64,000 nt of DNA, taken from positions 514,741-578,740 of the forward strand of contig JAHBBC010000026.1 in assembly GCA_019915015.1 (NCBI GenBank), in the 5' to 3' direction. Below the pieces are notes generated by a model, which was not told the origin of the DNA, ran no database searches, and worked only from the letters and a program-made list of their open reading frames with translations. Every line of letters begins with the position of its first letter. Within the stretch, counting starts at the first letter, position 1. The position numbers and the translations under genes are program-made. Of the stretch, positions 25,201-35,764 are shown piece by piece. The DNA comes from Auriscalpium vulgare. Its lineage: Eukaryota; Basidiomycota; Agaricomycetes; Russulales; Auriscalpiaceae.

Positions 25201-27081
25201 GTGTAGCTTGTGTAGCCTGCGACCTGTTTCGCAGCAGGAAGGTCACAGACGAGAGGGACGAGGGCAGCAAGAAACCGCCGGCCATTTTCATTCCGCGCAG
25301 TCCGACTGAACTCGACGCCCGGCTTCCAGAAGTCGAGCAAGTCATTCACGAGGAGCTTGAGAAAGTGGTTGATCTGCTCGATCGCGGGCTTGTGGGGGCC
25401 TGGGATGATGCCGACCAGGTACATATTTTCTGGCCGATAGCGCAGGTGGGGAGGGAGATTAAGACAGATCATGTACATGCCTGTCACGGACACCATTTCC
25501 TTGGCAGCTTTATTTTGGAACGGGTTGAAGCCGTCCACAGCCAGGCTAAAGATAAGACGGCCCTCGCCCTCGGGAGTTGATCGTAGGAACGGTTTGGCAT
25601 CGGGCCCCAGAAACTTCTTCAAAAGCTCCCCTCCAAAAATATCCGACATGACGCCTTCAGTCTCGGCACCGGCATCCAAGGGCTTGTCGAGTAGGTCCTC
25701 AATGTCGGGCCTCGATACAAAACGGCCAACCCACTCCTTCATGTCCTGATGGACGTAAGTGCGATGTGGCGAGAAGTACTCCTTGCCGCCGATGACACGC
25801 CGGCGAAGGAGCCCGGCACCGCAGGGTGGGCTGGATGACATTTCCTTGTGCGTGCATTTTGTTGGCGTGTTGACCGCATCGTAGAGTGCAAAACAATTTG
25901 GGCAGCAAGCATAGGCGTGAGTGCGTGGTTCGAGATCGAAGGCTCCCACGACTGTTCGGACGTCTAGGGGGATCCGGGAGGCCAGCGATGGCGAAGCCTT
26001 GTCCTCGTCGGGCGAAGCCTCATCTGGAGACGCCTTCCTGGCAGCTAGCTTGGCAGCTGTTTCCACAAGACCAACGATGTACTGCAGGCTAAAGCAAAGG
26101 AAGTTGCTGTCCCTGCGAGAGAGCCCACACGACTGATGCATGATGAGAACTAGTAGATAGGATGCAAGGATGGCTGGCTCCATATCATGATGGGGTCGAG
26201 CAAAGTACTTGGCTAGAGGAAAAGTCAGTCGTGGAATCGGATCTGCTAGAGAGTAGACGAACCAGTGTCCACATAATTGTCATCAGGATCAGTGCGCATG
26301 GTCTTGCTGTACGCGGCATTACTCTGTTGCCATTCCCACTCCATCTGCTTGTACCCGTCGATGCGATCGAGTTCGCGATAGATTGTCCCCAAAAGCTGTT
26401 CCTTCTCCGTGACGACAGCATGTCGGCCAAAAGCAGGCGTTCCTTGAACTTGACGAGCGAAGTCAATGAGTGCTTCCTCCAGTTGGAGTATTAACTTGTT
26501 CTTCTCATCCTGGGGATCGAGTGCACAACGGCCGGAGTTGGACGTCAGCTCAGCGGCGTCCGTGTGCTCATATGACCCAGATTGTGCGGGATCGTGGAAG
26601 AACAATAGCCGTCCAGAAGGAGAGTAGCGGGCAATTCGGTCATGTAAGATTGTTTGAAGGTCTGCGAGTTCGCGCAGGGAAAGCTGAGCATCGTCATCAG
26701 CGCTACCTGGTGGATATAAGTATTGACACGACAGATCGAGCATTTATACGTACTTGTTGCCTTGAGCGGCACACGGGCCTGGGCTCCTGACGATTGCGTT
26801 TCAGGCAGCTCGGGAGATGCTTTAGCTGGCTTGGCGGACAGCGTCCGTTGGGAAAGTGTTTGCACCAAAGAAGGCAGTCCAACAGCAGCGATCTCATTTT
26901 CCAGCCGTTGGTCTTCTCGATGACGCTGATACTCTGAGGGCCTAATCATTTGGCCATCGGGATGGGAAGTACTCTTGCAATGTCGCAGGCATCTACAGCG
27001 AATCAGTTTCTGGTCTTGCCCGCCGGCATCGTCGTCATCGTCTTCATAGATGAGTTTGTGTCGGTAGTTGGGCTTAGGCAT
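22230..27081 (-). CDS. Tnp2-type (CACTA/EnSpm superfamily) transposase, one in-frame stop
   Basis: Eight exons keep phase: 26754-27081, 26263-26706, 24684-26212, 24317-24625, 23945-24265, 23660-23890, 23064-23604 and 22230-23008. They encode about 1493 codons. The N-terminus has a CxCxxxC cluster (C29, C31, C35) expected to bind zinc. Exon 3 carries the Tnp2 core: IFSLAVDGFNPFQNKAAKEM, LPPHLRYRPENMYLVGIIPG, PLVCDLPAAKQVAGYTSYTH, FCSYCPLE, GVRWTELLRLPYWRP and VESMHALYLGL. Exons 3-6 end with SAP-like modules (separate entry). Exon 7 has GKLSADQWNTWAWIHLRITL and PNHHLALHLTDFLYRFGPVH, exon 8 GDLELTFMKHTC and a typical INxxGRI..IFNH and DIHCHFAKTE tail. The protein cuts and pastes its own element. 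A TGA at 22725-22727 interrupts exon 8 in frame, with homology continuing beyond it, so this copy is probably inactive unless the stop is read through. Confidence 0.9.
23660..24870 (-). repeat. Four SAP-like modules in the Tnp2 protein, two of them a recent exon-intron duplication
   Basis: Modules 1 (24684-24870) and 2 (24317-24500) repeat with a 367-bp period: MLKVR.L...GD..AL, then TKAAVWHLCHD.N..RA.TI, then LM.WVGRHLLS. Both end at the same donor after Trp, and both introns end in tatccacag before RRKH. Module 3 (about 23945-24030, VLSAICDEKGLPSKSNKSDM) and module 4 (about 23660-23760, VLKVLCQSRNLHTSRTKSVL) are shorter and more diverged but also end in W/F followed by an intron. SAP modules bind DNA; that role here is inference. 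Confidence 0.7.
24155..24235. repeat. 9-bp minisatellite coding for Pro-Ala-Glu repeats
   Basis: gcgggttcg/gcgggctcg is repeated about eight times inside Tnp2 exon 5 and encodes (PAE)n between modules 2 and 3. Confidence 0.85.
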
Positions 27082-27409
27082 CGCAAGCCCAGATGGTTAT
27101 CTCTGTAGCGGATGCTTCGGGTGAGGCGAAAGGACACGATCGTATATATCTGGCATGCAAATAGAACCGTCAGTGTTGCCTTGCATAACGAGAATACTAG
27201 GGATCATCACCATGTAGTATGCCAGTAGGCTGGCGTCCGTCGAGTACGCTCGAGGAGTGAGGTCTTCAGACAGCTGATCCTGAGCTCGCGAAGGTTGAAG
27301 CTGTCTACTCTGACTCGGGGAGACTATGAGGTCTGAGAGGATAAGCCTACTCGCGGCGCCATCCATCAGCAAAAACCGTCGAAATGTCACACCCGGTCAC
27401 AGCGGATTT
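27082..27409. other. Upstream region of the Tnp2 gene
   Basis: An open frame at 27097-27390 (minus) lies here but has no domain; I regard it as the promoter/leader part of the Tnp2 element. Confidence 0.35.
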
Positions 27410-27434
27410 CAGTGGCTGTAATTTGCGCGGAGGA

Positions 27435-27530
27435 TTATAAACCTGTATGAAGCCATTGTAATGTACCCGGGCTTTTACAAACGTATTATAATGTACCCGA
27501 GGCTTTTACAAAGGTATTACAATGTACAGT
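27435..27530. repeat. Subterminal tandem repeat and probable CACTG end of the Tnp2 element
   Basis: A unit of about 31 bp (attataatgtacccg.ggcttttacaaa) occurs about two and a half times. The block ends gtattacaatgtacagtg at 27530, which read inward starts CACTG, a form seen at ends of CACTA-superfamily elements. No matching partner was found left of 22230. Confidence 0.5.
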
Positions 27531-27573
27531 GATGCAAGTAGCTACGAAATAATCCAAGTGCGCGCGTCGCGCC

Positions 27574-28060
27574 CTACAGAGGCGCGAACCTGGCCATGTC
27601 GAGCATCTGCTCGTCAAGGGCGAGTCCCTGGGGCTCCTCCTCGCTGCCCCGGTCTCCCTCGTCGTCCTCGTCATCCTCGTCGTCGCTGTTAGGGCCATCA
27701 TCGTCATCGTCCTGCTCGCCCTCGCTGTTGTCCGACATGCCCTGTGAGAGTTCCTCGTCCTCGTCCTCCTCGATGGCGCCGTCATGCTCCGGCTCGGCCG
27801 CCAGCGTCACGCCTGCTTCGCTCAACAAACTTGACGAGCGACTTCCGCAGCGCATAGTCACAGGAGCGTGTCGAGACATGGCCAACTCCACCGCCCTGGA
27901 AAAGCACGAGCAGGTCGCGGTCAACGATCCTGCAAAAGGGGATCGTCGGAAGCAGCAACCCCGGTGGGAAATGGAGCTTACAAGTAGACATAGAGGATCT
28001 CCCAGTCCTTGCACTCGTCTCAAGCCCTGCGAGCATTGACGGCGCGAGATGTGAGGGTAT
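27574..28060 (-). pseudogene. Tail of a KDZ-like transposase
   Basis: The minus frame reads CKLHFPPGLL...IVDRDLLVLFQGGGVGHVST, resembling the C-terminal VDrDllmr.rGGGVGHkstR segment of Kyakuja-Dileera-Zisupton transposases. After one frame change near 27800-27835 an acidic tail follows (EEDEDEELSQGMSDNSEGE, long D/E runs) and ends MARFAPL and stop. Only this end of the protein is present. Confidence 0.55.
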
Positions 28061-29934
28061 GCATCTGAGATGAAGCAAGGTTTTAGATGTTTCCGAGTGC
28101 ATGGAATAATGCCAGCACGCGTCAGCGCCGGCCGGCCTCTGCGTCAACGATGACGCCACGACGAAGCGCCGCAGGGCCACCCACGGACGACGACGATCGA
28201 CGAGCAGAAAACGCGGGGCGGGGCAAGGCTAGATGCAGATGGCGGGGAGTGCGTCGAGGCGGGAGCGTCGTGCGTGGAAGGACCCTAAGGCACCTCCTTC
28301 GCAGTGAATAGCGCCGGTCGCTGTTGCCGTCATTCTCAACGGCGCCTCTGTCGCCATTCCACCGGCGGGACCGCGCCGCTTCGCCGCTCGCTGTTGCTGT
28401 TCCACCGCGAGCCAGGCTTGGATCGTGCCAGCGCCATCGTCACGTCACTCGCCTAGTCTGCTCGCCTGCAACACGCACTGCCTGTCTATACGTGCGCACC
28501 GGCGAGGCAACCGGGGAGCTTCGAGGCACGTGCTGGCACTTCAAGCCCGCGGACGGTCACCGTCGACCGCGCAACTCGTAGCTGATTCCATGGGCACGCC
28601 GCGGTCTTTCAATTTGTACGGCCTCGTATGGGTATTGCTCGAGTTGCGCCGGGTATCGGGGACAGTTGAGTGGAAGTCCGGGCGCTGACGATGCATGATA
28701 ACCTACAAAAGGGTGAGATGGAATCTAATTTGAACGTGCGGACATACTGATGGCCGTCATACAGCGCACACAGCGCGTTCACTCGCCGCTCCCTTGCCAT
28801 TCCCATTGAAGCGTCGCCACCTTCGAGTCGCGATGATCTGGCGGCCTGCAGCAGTTCTTGTGGCCAGCATCGTACACAACATGGTGGAGGATCGAGGGCG
28901 TGTGACAGGATGGCACCCCGACCGTGTGCTGCACCAGTGCGGTGGAGAAACGCTACGAGGCGTCGGCCTGGGGAGAAGTGAAAGAAGTCCGAGTGGCCGT
29001 CTGAAGTGAGATCTCCATCAGTAGGACAGAAGAGCTGCTAGAGAAGGAGGTGCACATTGAGCCTGTGTACGAGCGTGAGTCGCGCATGGTGGTGAATGTC
29101 ACGGAGCGCACCAAGCTTTTGCCTGCTGGCATTCGCCTTGTTTCCAAACCAGTAGAAGGCGAGGCAGAAGAGGGCCTTGCCGAGCAGGAAGAGCTCGTTC
29201 TTGAACACTGAGAGCGTATTAGAATGGGTGGGCGGGGGAAAACGAGAGACGCACGGGTAGCTGTCCTTGAGCCCGTTGTGGTCTTCAGAGAACAGCGGAC
29301 AGGGATGAGGGCGGCGGGACACGATTGAGAAGATCTGGCCGGCCATGGGAGCTATACTGAGGACGCGCTAGGCGATAGTTTGGGCGTCCATGATGGTAAT
29401 TGGATGGAAGGCGTTCATGCATGACGAGAAACCCAGTGCGCGGATGCTCGCGATTCTCCTGCTCGGGCATGGCGCAAGCGATCCCTGCACCGCAGATTGG
29501 TCCTCGACGGCAACGGCACGCGACGTCACAGTCGTCTGCAAGCACCCGATGTCACGCGCACGCCGGACTGCCCAACTGCATCTTCGGACATGCAGCGCGC
29601 TCAACCCTTCTGGCTATGCGCGTTGTTCCTGACAAATTTAACCGCTCCGCGTGTTCTGCTGCCCTGCGCAGCTCCTCCACTATCGCGTGTTGCGGGTTGT
29701 GCTGGAAGAGGTTTCGCAGGAGAGGTGCGGAGTGAAGAGCAGTTGCCATGTGTCCAGAGCGTGGTCACTGATGTGGAGGCTTGTTGTTTCCGACAAAGTG
29801 CGTCGGTGCAGGCATCGAGGCAATGTGCCGCATCTGCGGGTCTATCTCGAAGGTCATGACCAGCTGAAATGTCATTTCAGACGATCTGCGTGCGCCGCGA
29901 AGGCCAGGGGAAGAAAGTGGGGTGTGCTGGATCT
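28061..29934. other. No confident gene left of the large element
   Basis: Possible minus-strand exons are 29038-29346 (with a hydrophobic stretch NELFLLGKALFCLAFYWFGN after a possible 47-nt intron) and 29552-29749 (LLRNLFQHNPQHAIVEELRR). They may belong to the gene interrupted by the large element, but I could not assemble a continuous model. Confidence 0.35.
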
Positions 29935-30430
29935 CATCAGGAAATTTTACCCATCCTATGTAGATCTATGACACCTGCATAGCACATATAGTAATATAGG
30001 AAGGTCAAGTTCTATGTGGTCCTATGTAGCCACCCCTCCCCACTACACAGCGCTATATAGTGCACAGACCATGCTACATTGTGCTACCACCACTACATAG
30101 CGCAGCCTGCCATCTGTGGTGCTACAGTAGTCACTGTAGTCAACTGTAGCCAACACAGCATGGATTGACTGCATTGCCACCTGTGCCATCATATTCAGTG
30201 TAGGAGGTGTTGGCTACGATGCCACCATAGTAGACATATGCAGTGTTGCTGCTTTACTATGCTATGTGCACACAGTAGGCTGTGTATGCACCAGTGGCTA
30301 CACATGCACTTGCTAACAGCTATGTTCACTATCTTGGCAGCACAAGCTATAATGCTTGCACCAGAAGCTCTGTTGACCATACAGCCTAGGGCACTAGCAT
30401 AGGACCATTCAATATGATCATCCAAATGCA
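29935..30430. repeat. Left terminal and subterminal repeats of the large Plavaka element
   Basis: The block is full of short words such as cctatgtag, ctacatag, ctgtagcc, gctacag and cacagc in both directions, different in texture from the GC-rich flanks and like 50590-50859. Confidence 0.7.
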
Positions 30431-30935
30431 ATAGACATTAAAACCATCTGGCATTGAGTCTATCATAATGAGCCTGTACCTGTACTACTTGGCTGGAGAA
30501 AGAGAAAAGACTGGGATATCAAATGATGGAAGGATAGCCTGGATATGCGACAATATAGGGAATATTAATGGACGAGAGATCACTTAATGAAATAGGAAGC
30601 ACGTAGTGAATGTATCTGGAACATTGAAGAATTAGTCAGGCAAAAAGCTACCTGAGGAAGAGGGACAGACTTGGAGGATCGACGAATGGACGCTCTATCT
30701 TAGGATGATCGAGGCATATTTGATGGGCCAGCCTCTGCGTTGGGAACCGGGGGCTGGCTGGCACCATGATCGGACGAGTCCTTGACATACTCCAACCCAT
30801 CTTCAGTCACGCGTGGCGCGGTCCCGTCGTCTAGGAAGTCATCATCAGAGTCTAAGTCCGCGTTGGTCTGCAACCCAACGGTGGTGCTCAGCCCCGAGAT
30901 GGTCCTGCCCAGCCGTTCAGTAAGCGGCAGTCAAA
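30431..30935. other. No gene seen, inside the large element
   Basis: AT-richer spacer between the subterminal repeats and the DUF6532 stop codon. It probably holds the 3' untranslated region of that gene. Confidence 0.4.
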
Positions 30936-32708
30936 TCAACGGAAGACGTACAGGGCCTCCGACCATATGCGTCGCTGTAATGACGCCAGTGCACCTGGCT
31001 GCATCTTCTTGAACTTCTCGAGAGACGTGAGATGTCGGATGTATACGGTCTGGTAGCTGTCGTGGTTGAATTCGTTGCCCTTGGTGGTTTTGACCCCGGT
31101 CTTCCAGTCGCACAGAGCGCATTCAATCTGCCAGATAGACGGTGAGAGAAGCCTAACGACACAAAGCGCATGATGAAGACAACGCACGGATGTCACCAGG
31201 AGTGCAATGAGATTCAACGACACTGGGTTGAAGCGTGCGGAATAAAGACCAGCTGCATCGGCCTTGCTGTTAGCAAGCCACTGCGCTGCGAATAGGGCGG
31301 GGATGATGGTGTTTCCAAATGGCCCACGTCGCTGGGCTGTAGCTTCAGCAGAGCATGGGATGGTGGAACAATCAGGGCCGCACCTGGTCGAGATTCCGAA
31401 AGTGAAACAAACTCTTCTTCAACAGCTGCTGCACAGCATCCTGCGCGTCGTACTTGGCGTCGACCTGGATGAGGCGGTAGTGCGAGGGAACCAAACTTTG
31501 CGCCTTCGTCTTGACCTGCCCACGAAGCTGCCAGGTGCGCTGGCCGATCTAGAGGGAGACAGCGTTGGACAGCGAGGTGAAAAGGAGAGAAAAACTCGCA
31601 CTATGGACAGCATTGTTTCCCGATACAGCTGGTCCTTATCAAAGCGCGCCCGCCGACGTGGCGCTGAGAGCTCCCGACAGGCCTCGAGGTAGCTAGCCTT
31701 ACTCATCTGCACCGTCTCTGCGTCCTCGGGAAAGCCTTGCTCGTTGGCGACCTTGATCCTCATGTGAATGTTTGCGACCCTGAGGAGGCCTTTCGTTGCC
31801 GGTGACTGCTTTTTCTGCAGCGCCCGAGCAGCGCGTGCTGGATCGTATGGCGTGAAGGGCACTTCCTTCGAAGCTTGCTGGCGGCTTGCGCGAGGCGGCG
31901 TTGACGGCGTTGACATCGGACCAGGGCTGGATGTGCGCGGTGGGCTGGACGACGGCGGCAGGTTGACGTTGCCCGATGGGCTGAGCGAATGCGATGAGTT
32001 GCTCTTGTTCTTGAGGCGCGCGGGAAGCTTGCTGGCGACCGGCTTTGGGGTGCTGAAGCGGATCTACGGAACAAGTTAAGGGCATACTGGGCTGCTGGCA
32101 AGTATGACTGACCTCAGGAATCCTAGCGTCGCGCGGCAGAGGGTCCTTCCTCGCCTTCTTGCTGGCGGCCTGGCGCGAGGGTTGCTCGGCAGCTTCCTCC
32201 TCGTTGTCTCCTGAGTGCTCTGAGCCCGCTACCTACTGGTCAATATTCAACACAGCGTACCAGCGAGAACGGCTTACAATATTCCTTCCTCTTGCGACGC
32301 GCCCGGTATTCCTCGTCCTCAACGACGCTAAAGTCATCCTCGCCTATATCTGCCTGAGCGTCGCGCTGCTCCATGCTTTCAGGCATATCTGCGTCAGCAT
32401 CCTCGTCGTCGTCTTCCTCTTGAGCTTCTGCCGCCTGAAATGCTGCCTCGGCCTCGTTCGATTCCTGTTCGTCCTGCAGCCGATCTTGCTGGCGTTCTAA
32501 CGTTGCAGTTGAAGATGGGCTTGGCGGGACATGCAAGCAACGACGTACGTTTTTTTTTGGCTGCCTTGGCCGCCTTTTGAGCCTTCGCCAACAGATTCCT
32601 GAGTGTCGCTTCGTCCAGCCGGCTGACATCAACCCTGCCGCTCGGCGACGGCGGTTGCTGGTTGCTACGAGTGTTCATGGCGCGTGCAGGCGCAGGGTTG
32701 CGAGCCAT
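30936..32708 (-). CDS. DUF6532-type protein, 485 residues, intact
   Basis: Seven exons keep frame: 32549-32708, 32278-32496, 32113-32228, 31602-32063, 31384-31548, 31188-31331 and 30936-31127. The N-terminal half is low-complexity: a Ser/Pro start, a helical LRNLLAKAQKAAKAAKKK, an acidic EAQEEDDDEDADADM and a Ser/Pro stretch. The C-terminal half reads RETMLSI-IGQRTWQLRGQVK, HYRLIQVDAKYDAQDAVQQL, RRGPFGNTIIPALFAAQW, NPVSLNLIALLVTS, IECALCDWKTG and FNHDSYQTVYIRHLTSLEKF. This order fits the basidiomycete DUF6532 domain (about 190 residues) as I remember it. The role of DUF6532 is not known to me. It is the first cargo gene inside the left end of the large element. An upstream ATG at 32834 is in frame but less likely. 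Confidence 0.8.
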
Positions 32709-33087
32709 GGCGCATGTAGGCGCAGGGTGAAGGACGGCTTGACGTGGCACGGGAGAGAGAAGGGGCGGACGAAGCGGAGGCCAAGCGGGCTCGCGGCAGG
32801 TAAATATGACAGGTCGGGTAACGGTCACATTCAAGACCAGCGATTCAGATTACATACTACGTACAGACAGCAATCACTTGCATCCTCCGACTGCCTTTGA
32901 GGAGACCTGTGACCAAAATGGCACCAAGAAACACGCACGTACGATAACACAGAATTTTTTCACCTCGGGCCAACGCAGCTGAGAGAACCGACATGGAGCG
33001 TTGATGAAGGAGCTAGTGTGCACTGAGTTAGTACACAGGAGCAGAAGACGACTGGGAGGCGTCAGCATGCACGCACCTACGTCTCTA
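32709..33087. promoter_or_regulatory. Gap between the DUF6532 gene and paralogue B
   Basis: Nothing coding recognised. It should hold the DUF6532 promoter and the 3' end of paralogue B, since both are transcribed leftward. Confidence 0.3.
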
Positions 33088-33660
33088 TCACTCCTCGGAG
33101 GACTCCTCCTCATTGATGTCCATCAGCTGGGGGCGTCCCACGCAGTTCAATTCGACTCGATAGCGGGGGCTGTAATTCAAAGTAAGATTAGATGCGGCGT
33201 GTTCGTGTTCACAACTCAAGGCACAAGTTACCCAAGAACAAGCCCACTAAGACGGTCGCCCTTGTCGACAGCCCACTTCAGCTGCCCGGCCGCGTCCGTT
33301 GTGACCTGGAACTTGATCGTCAACTGCTGGGGGCCTGAAGTGCTTGACAGCTTTTTGAGCGTGGTCGGAATGGCTGTGAGGATCTCCAAAACCTCGGCGG
33401 CAATGGACCCGCCGCGGATTTTAGGCTGGCCTGTCGGAGCACAGACGCGGGTGGGGCCTTGGATGACTGGTCGCGCCCAGGATGTTGGTCCAATTGTAGT
33501 GAATGCGAGAACCCCGGACGCATGCAGATCAAGATGAGCCACCTGAAGCGGTGCAAGGCATAAGCAGGCTGCTCAGTTATCAATGGGACCGCCGACGTAC
33601 AAATTGACCTGATCGAGGTATCGTTGCGTAGAAGATTACTTGAGCCTGGGTAACGGTGAC
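33088..33660 (-). CDS. Paralogue B of an unknown tandem pair; start codon not found
   Basis: Exons 33601-33660 (approximate 5' border), 33232-33542 and 33088-33169 join in phase through introns of 58 and 62 nt. The protein reads QAQVIFYATIPRSGQF | VAHLDLHASGVLAFTTIGPT ... EVLEILTAIPTTLKKL ... LTIKFQVTTDAAGQLKWAVD ... GLVLG | PRYRVELNCVGRPQLMDINE. It matches paralogue A along its length, with both introns at the same positions. Where A has ATG before the homologous QSRVLFY, B has no ATG in frame back to a stop-free stretch, so its start may have been lost or lie in another exon. No known domain. Confidence 0.6.
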
Positions 33661-33768
33661 TCGCGGTGCCCCCAAGCGGTCTGCGGTGGTGGCGGGGTAA
33701 GGGGAGAGATGACGACGTGCCAGATGCGGGGTTGGGGCTCTAGATGCAGATGAGCAAAGGAGTGCGAG

Positions 33769-34339
33769 TCAGAGAGAATCTTGGTCGCACTCTGCCCCCA
33801 TCTGCGGCTGCTGAACAACCTTCAGCTGCAGCCTTCCCACCGCATCCAAACCCACTTCGTAATTCGAACTATGATGCAGTGTTCCAGTCAGTAGTGCTGG
33901 CTCACCGTGCAGGACGAGAACGTACCCAAACTTCAAGCCCTCCAGGCCGCCCTCTTCCAGACTGAATTCGATATTCCCATCCGCATCCGCGGTGGCTCGC
34001 ACATTGATCTTGAAATGGTCCTGGTATCCTTGAGCGCTGTCGGAGTTGGGCGGCAGCATCTTGGGGACAGTTGCGAGCATGCGCGCTATCTCTGCTGTGG
34101 CGGAGTGGAAGGTCGCACGGTTGGTGGCCAGGTCTTCAACAATCTCGGGAGGCCAGGCATTCGGCGAGATAGTCGTAAAGCATAAGGCCCCCGACTTGTC
34201 GATGTCGAGGTGCACGACCTTGAGCGATAAGTATCGGGGTTAAGTCAGCGCGCGCCGTGATCGACAGAGATCGGCGACGTACGAAACGCCCAGAACCAGG
34301 CACCGTCATATAGAAGAGAACCCGCGATTGCGAATGCAT
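33769..34339 (-). CDS. Paralogue A of an unknown tandem pair, 149 residues, intact
   Basis: Exons 34283-34339, 33926-34218 and 33869 down to 33769 (33769-33868) join in phase through introns of 64 and 57 nt. The protein starts MHSQSRVLFYMTVPGSGRF and continues VVHLDIDKSGALCFTTISPN, AEIARMLATVPKMLPP, FKINVRATADADGNIEFSLE, GLKFG | SNYEVGLDAVGRLQLKVV. Alternating hydrophobic residues suggest a beta-rich fold with a helix in the middle. No family recognised. The second intron uses a gtacgt donor; a later gtgagc is an alternative, but the paralogue supports the first. Confidence 0.75.
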
Positions 34340-34866
34340 TGTGCTGTCGACGACACGCAGATGGGCGGATGGGACTCAAGGGTTGGGATGCAAAGCGATG
34401 ATGGGGGATGGGGGGCAGGGGGCAGCAAGAAGCGGTCTCCGTTGCTGCGTCTTAAGTACAGGGCCCTAGAAATAGAATAAGTAATGGACCTGCCCCCTTA
34501 GAGAGCTAAGGTTCAACGAGGCGCTGGGGACTCTGAGGTAACGCGGAGCTGAGGGAGCGGGCGGCGATGAGAGAGCCGGCAGCGATGAGAGAGCGCGCCG
34601 ACGACGCGAGACAATCTAACATTGTAAGTACTGTATACTGGGCTCTCTGTTTGCGCTACCAGCGACTTTGCTGCGGAAGACGGTGAGCATTGTGCTGATT
34701 TACTGAGCACGAGGCGCACGAGGCAGCCAGCAGGCAGGCTGCAGGCAGGGCAGCGAGCAAACACGCGACACTGCGCAAGAATCAGATAAGAGGCGCAGCA
34801 CCTCGGCTCACCCTCCCCAGCTTCCTCACCTCTCCCACACCTCTTCAATCAGCGCGTTCGTGCACA
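34340..34866. promoter_or_regulatory. Divergent intergenic region between paralogue A and the 34867 gene
   Basis: The two flanking genes are transcribed away from each other, so this 527-bp stretch should hold both promoters. It contains short repeats around gcgatgagagagc (34563-34598). No element was assigned. Confidence 0.4.
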
Positions 34867-35764
34867 ATGGCAACTGGGGTAAGCTATTGACCTCAGCGCC
34901 GTTGTTGCGACTGCTGATCGGCGCTCTACAGGATACCTTGCAAGACGTGAATGTTGTCGTTGCAGGACACGGCACGGTGGACGTCGTTTTTAGGCCGGCA
35001 GACTTGGGAGCGGGCACGGTGCGTCCTTGCAGCTTCTTAGCATCCACGAGCTCTCGCTGATAGACGTCGTTGCTGCTTGTAGCACATCAGATTCCTTTCG
35101 ATTCCTCACGATGGTCCCAACCCCGCGCCCGCGCGCGATGGCCAACCCGCCATGCGTGCTATGCCCACTGAAGTGCGCGAAATCACCTCCAGCCGCCACA
35201 CACTCGCTCCTGCTGCAGACCCTCCTCCTGCCGCCAGCGGCAGCCCTGCGCTGCTGGGCCAACCTATCGTGAACGCCCCGGCTCCCATCATCCACTGCGC
35301 CCCGCCGTCTCTGCGAGTCGCCAGCCCTGGGCACTCTCCCATAGACGTCGATCGTGCCGACTCCCCTGGATTGCAGGCGCACCATGAGGGCCAAGAGTCA
35401 GACAAAGCAGAAGCCTCGGAGCACGACAATTCGGGGCACGACAGCGACATCCCTCTTGACGACGACCCCAGCATGATGTTGCTCACGATGTCGCAGATGG
35501 CGCAGATGGGGGTGCACGGCTTGTCGGACAGCGAGGTGGCCAGGTTGGGGCTCCCGCCCGGGATCTACGTGGATTTCTCGGAACAGCCTAACTTTGACGG
35601 CGGCGAGTCTAGCGCCAGGTAAGTGCCGTGCGTTTGCTTAGGAATTCACTAATGCAATCCAATCTAGCGACGCCCATCTGCCGCCGTCGCAAGCGAACGC
35701 TGCGCGTGCGTCCCCCGTCAAAAAGCGGGCTGGTCGCAGGGTCCGCAATCCGAGGGGGGTCTGA
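34867..35764 (+). CDS. Unknown cargo protein, about 243-246 residues
   Basis: Four exons keep frame: 34867-34878 (MATG), 34932-35018, 35083-35618 and 35668-35764. The N-terminus reads DTLQDVNVVVAGHGTVDVVF and HIRFLSIPHDGPNP. The middle is Ala/Pro-rich, followed by an acidic stretch (EHDNSGHDSDIPLDDDPSM) and MSQMAQMGVHGLSDSEVARL, which is probably helical. The C-terminus is basic (SPVKKRAGRRVRNPRG), resembling a nuclear localisation signal. No domain recognised. For exon 3 the acceptor gcttgtag is required by phase; a later cag at 35090 would run into a stop. It lies 670 bp upstream of the TET/JBP-like gene, in the same direction. Confidence 0.65.

Noticed and set aside
33769..33925. Unspliced reading of paralogue A through 33869-33925
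   Set aside because: The frame stays open, but the splice with donor gtacgt gives a C-terminus matching paralogue B.
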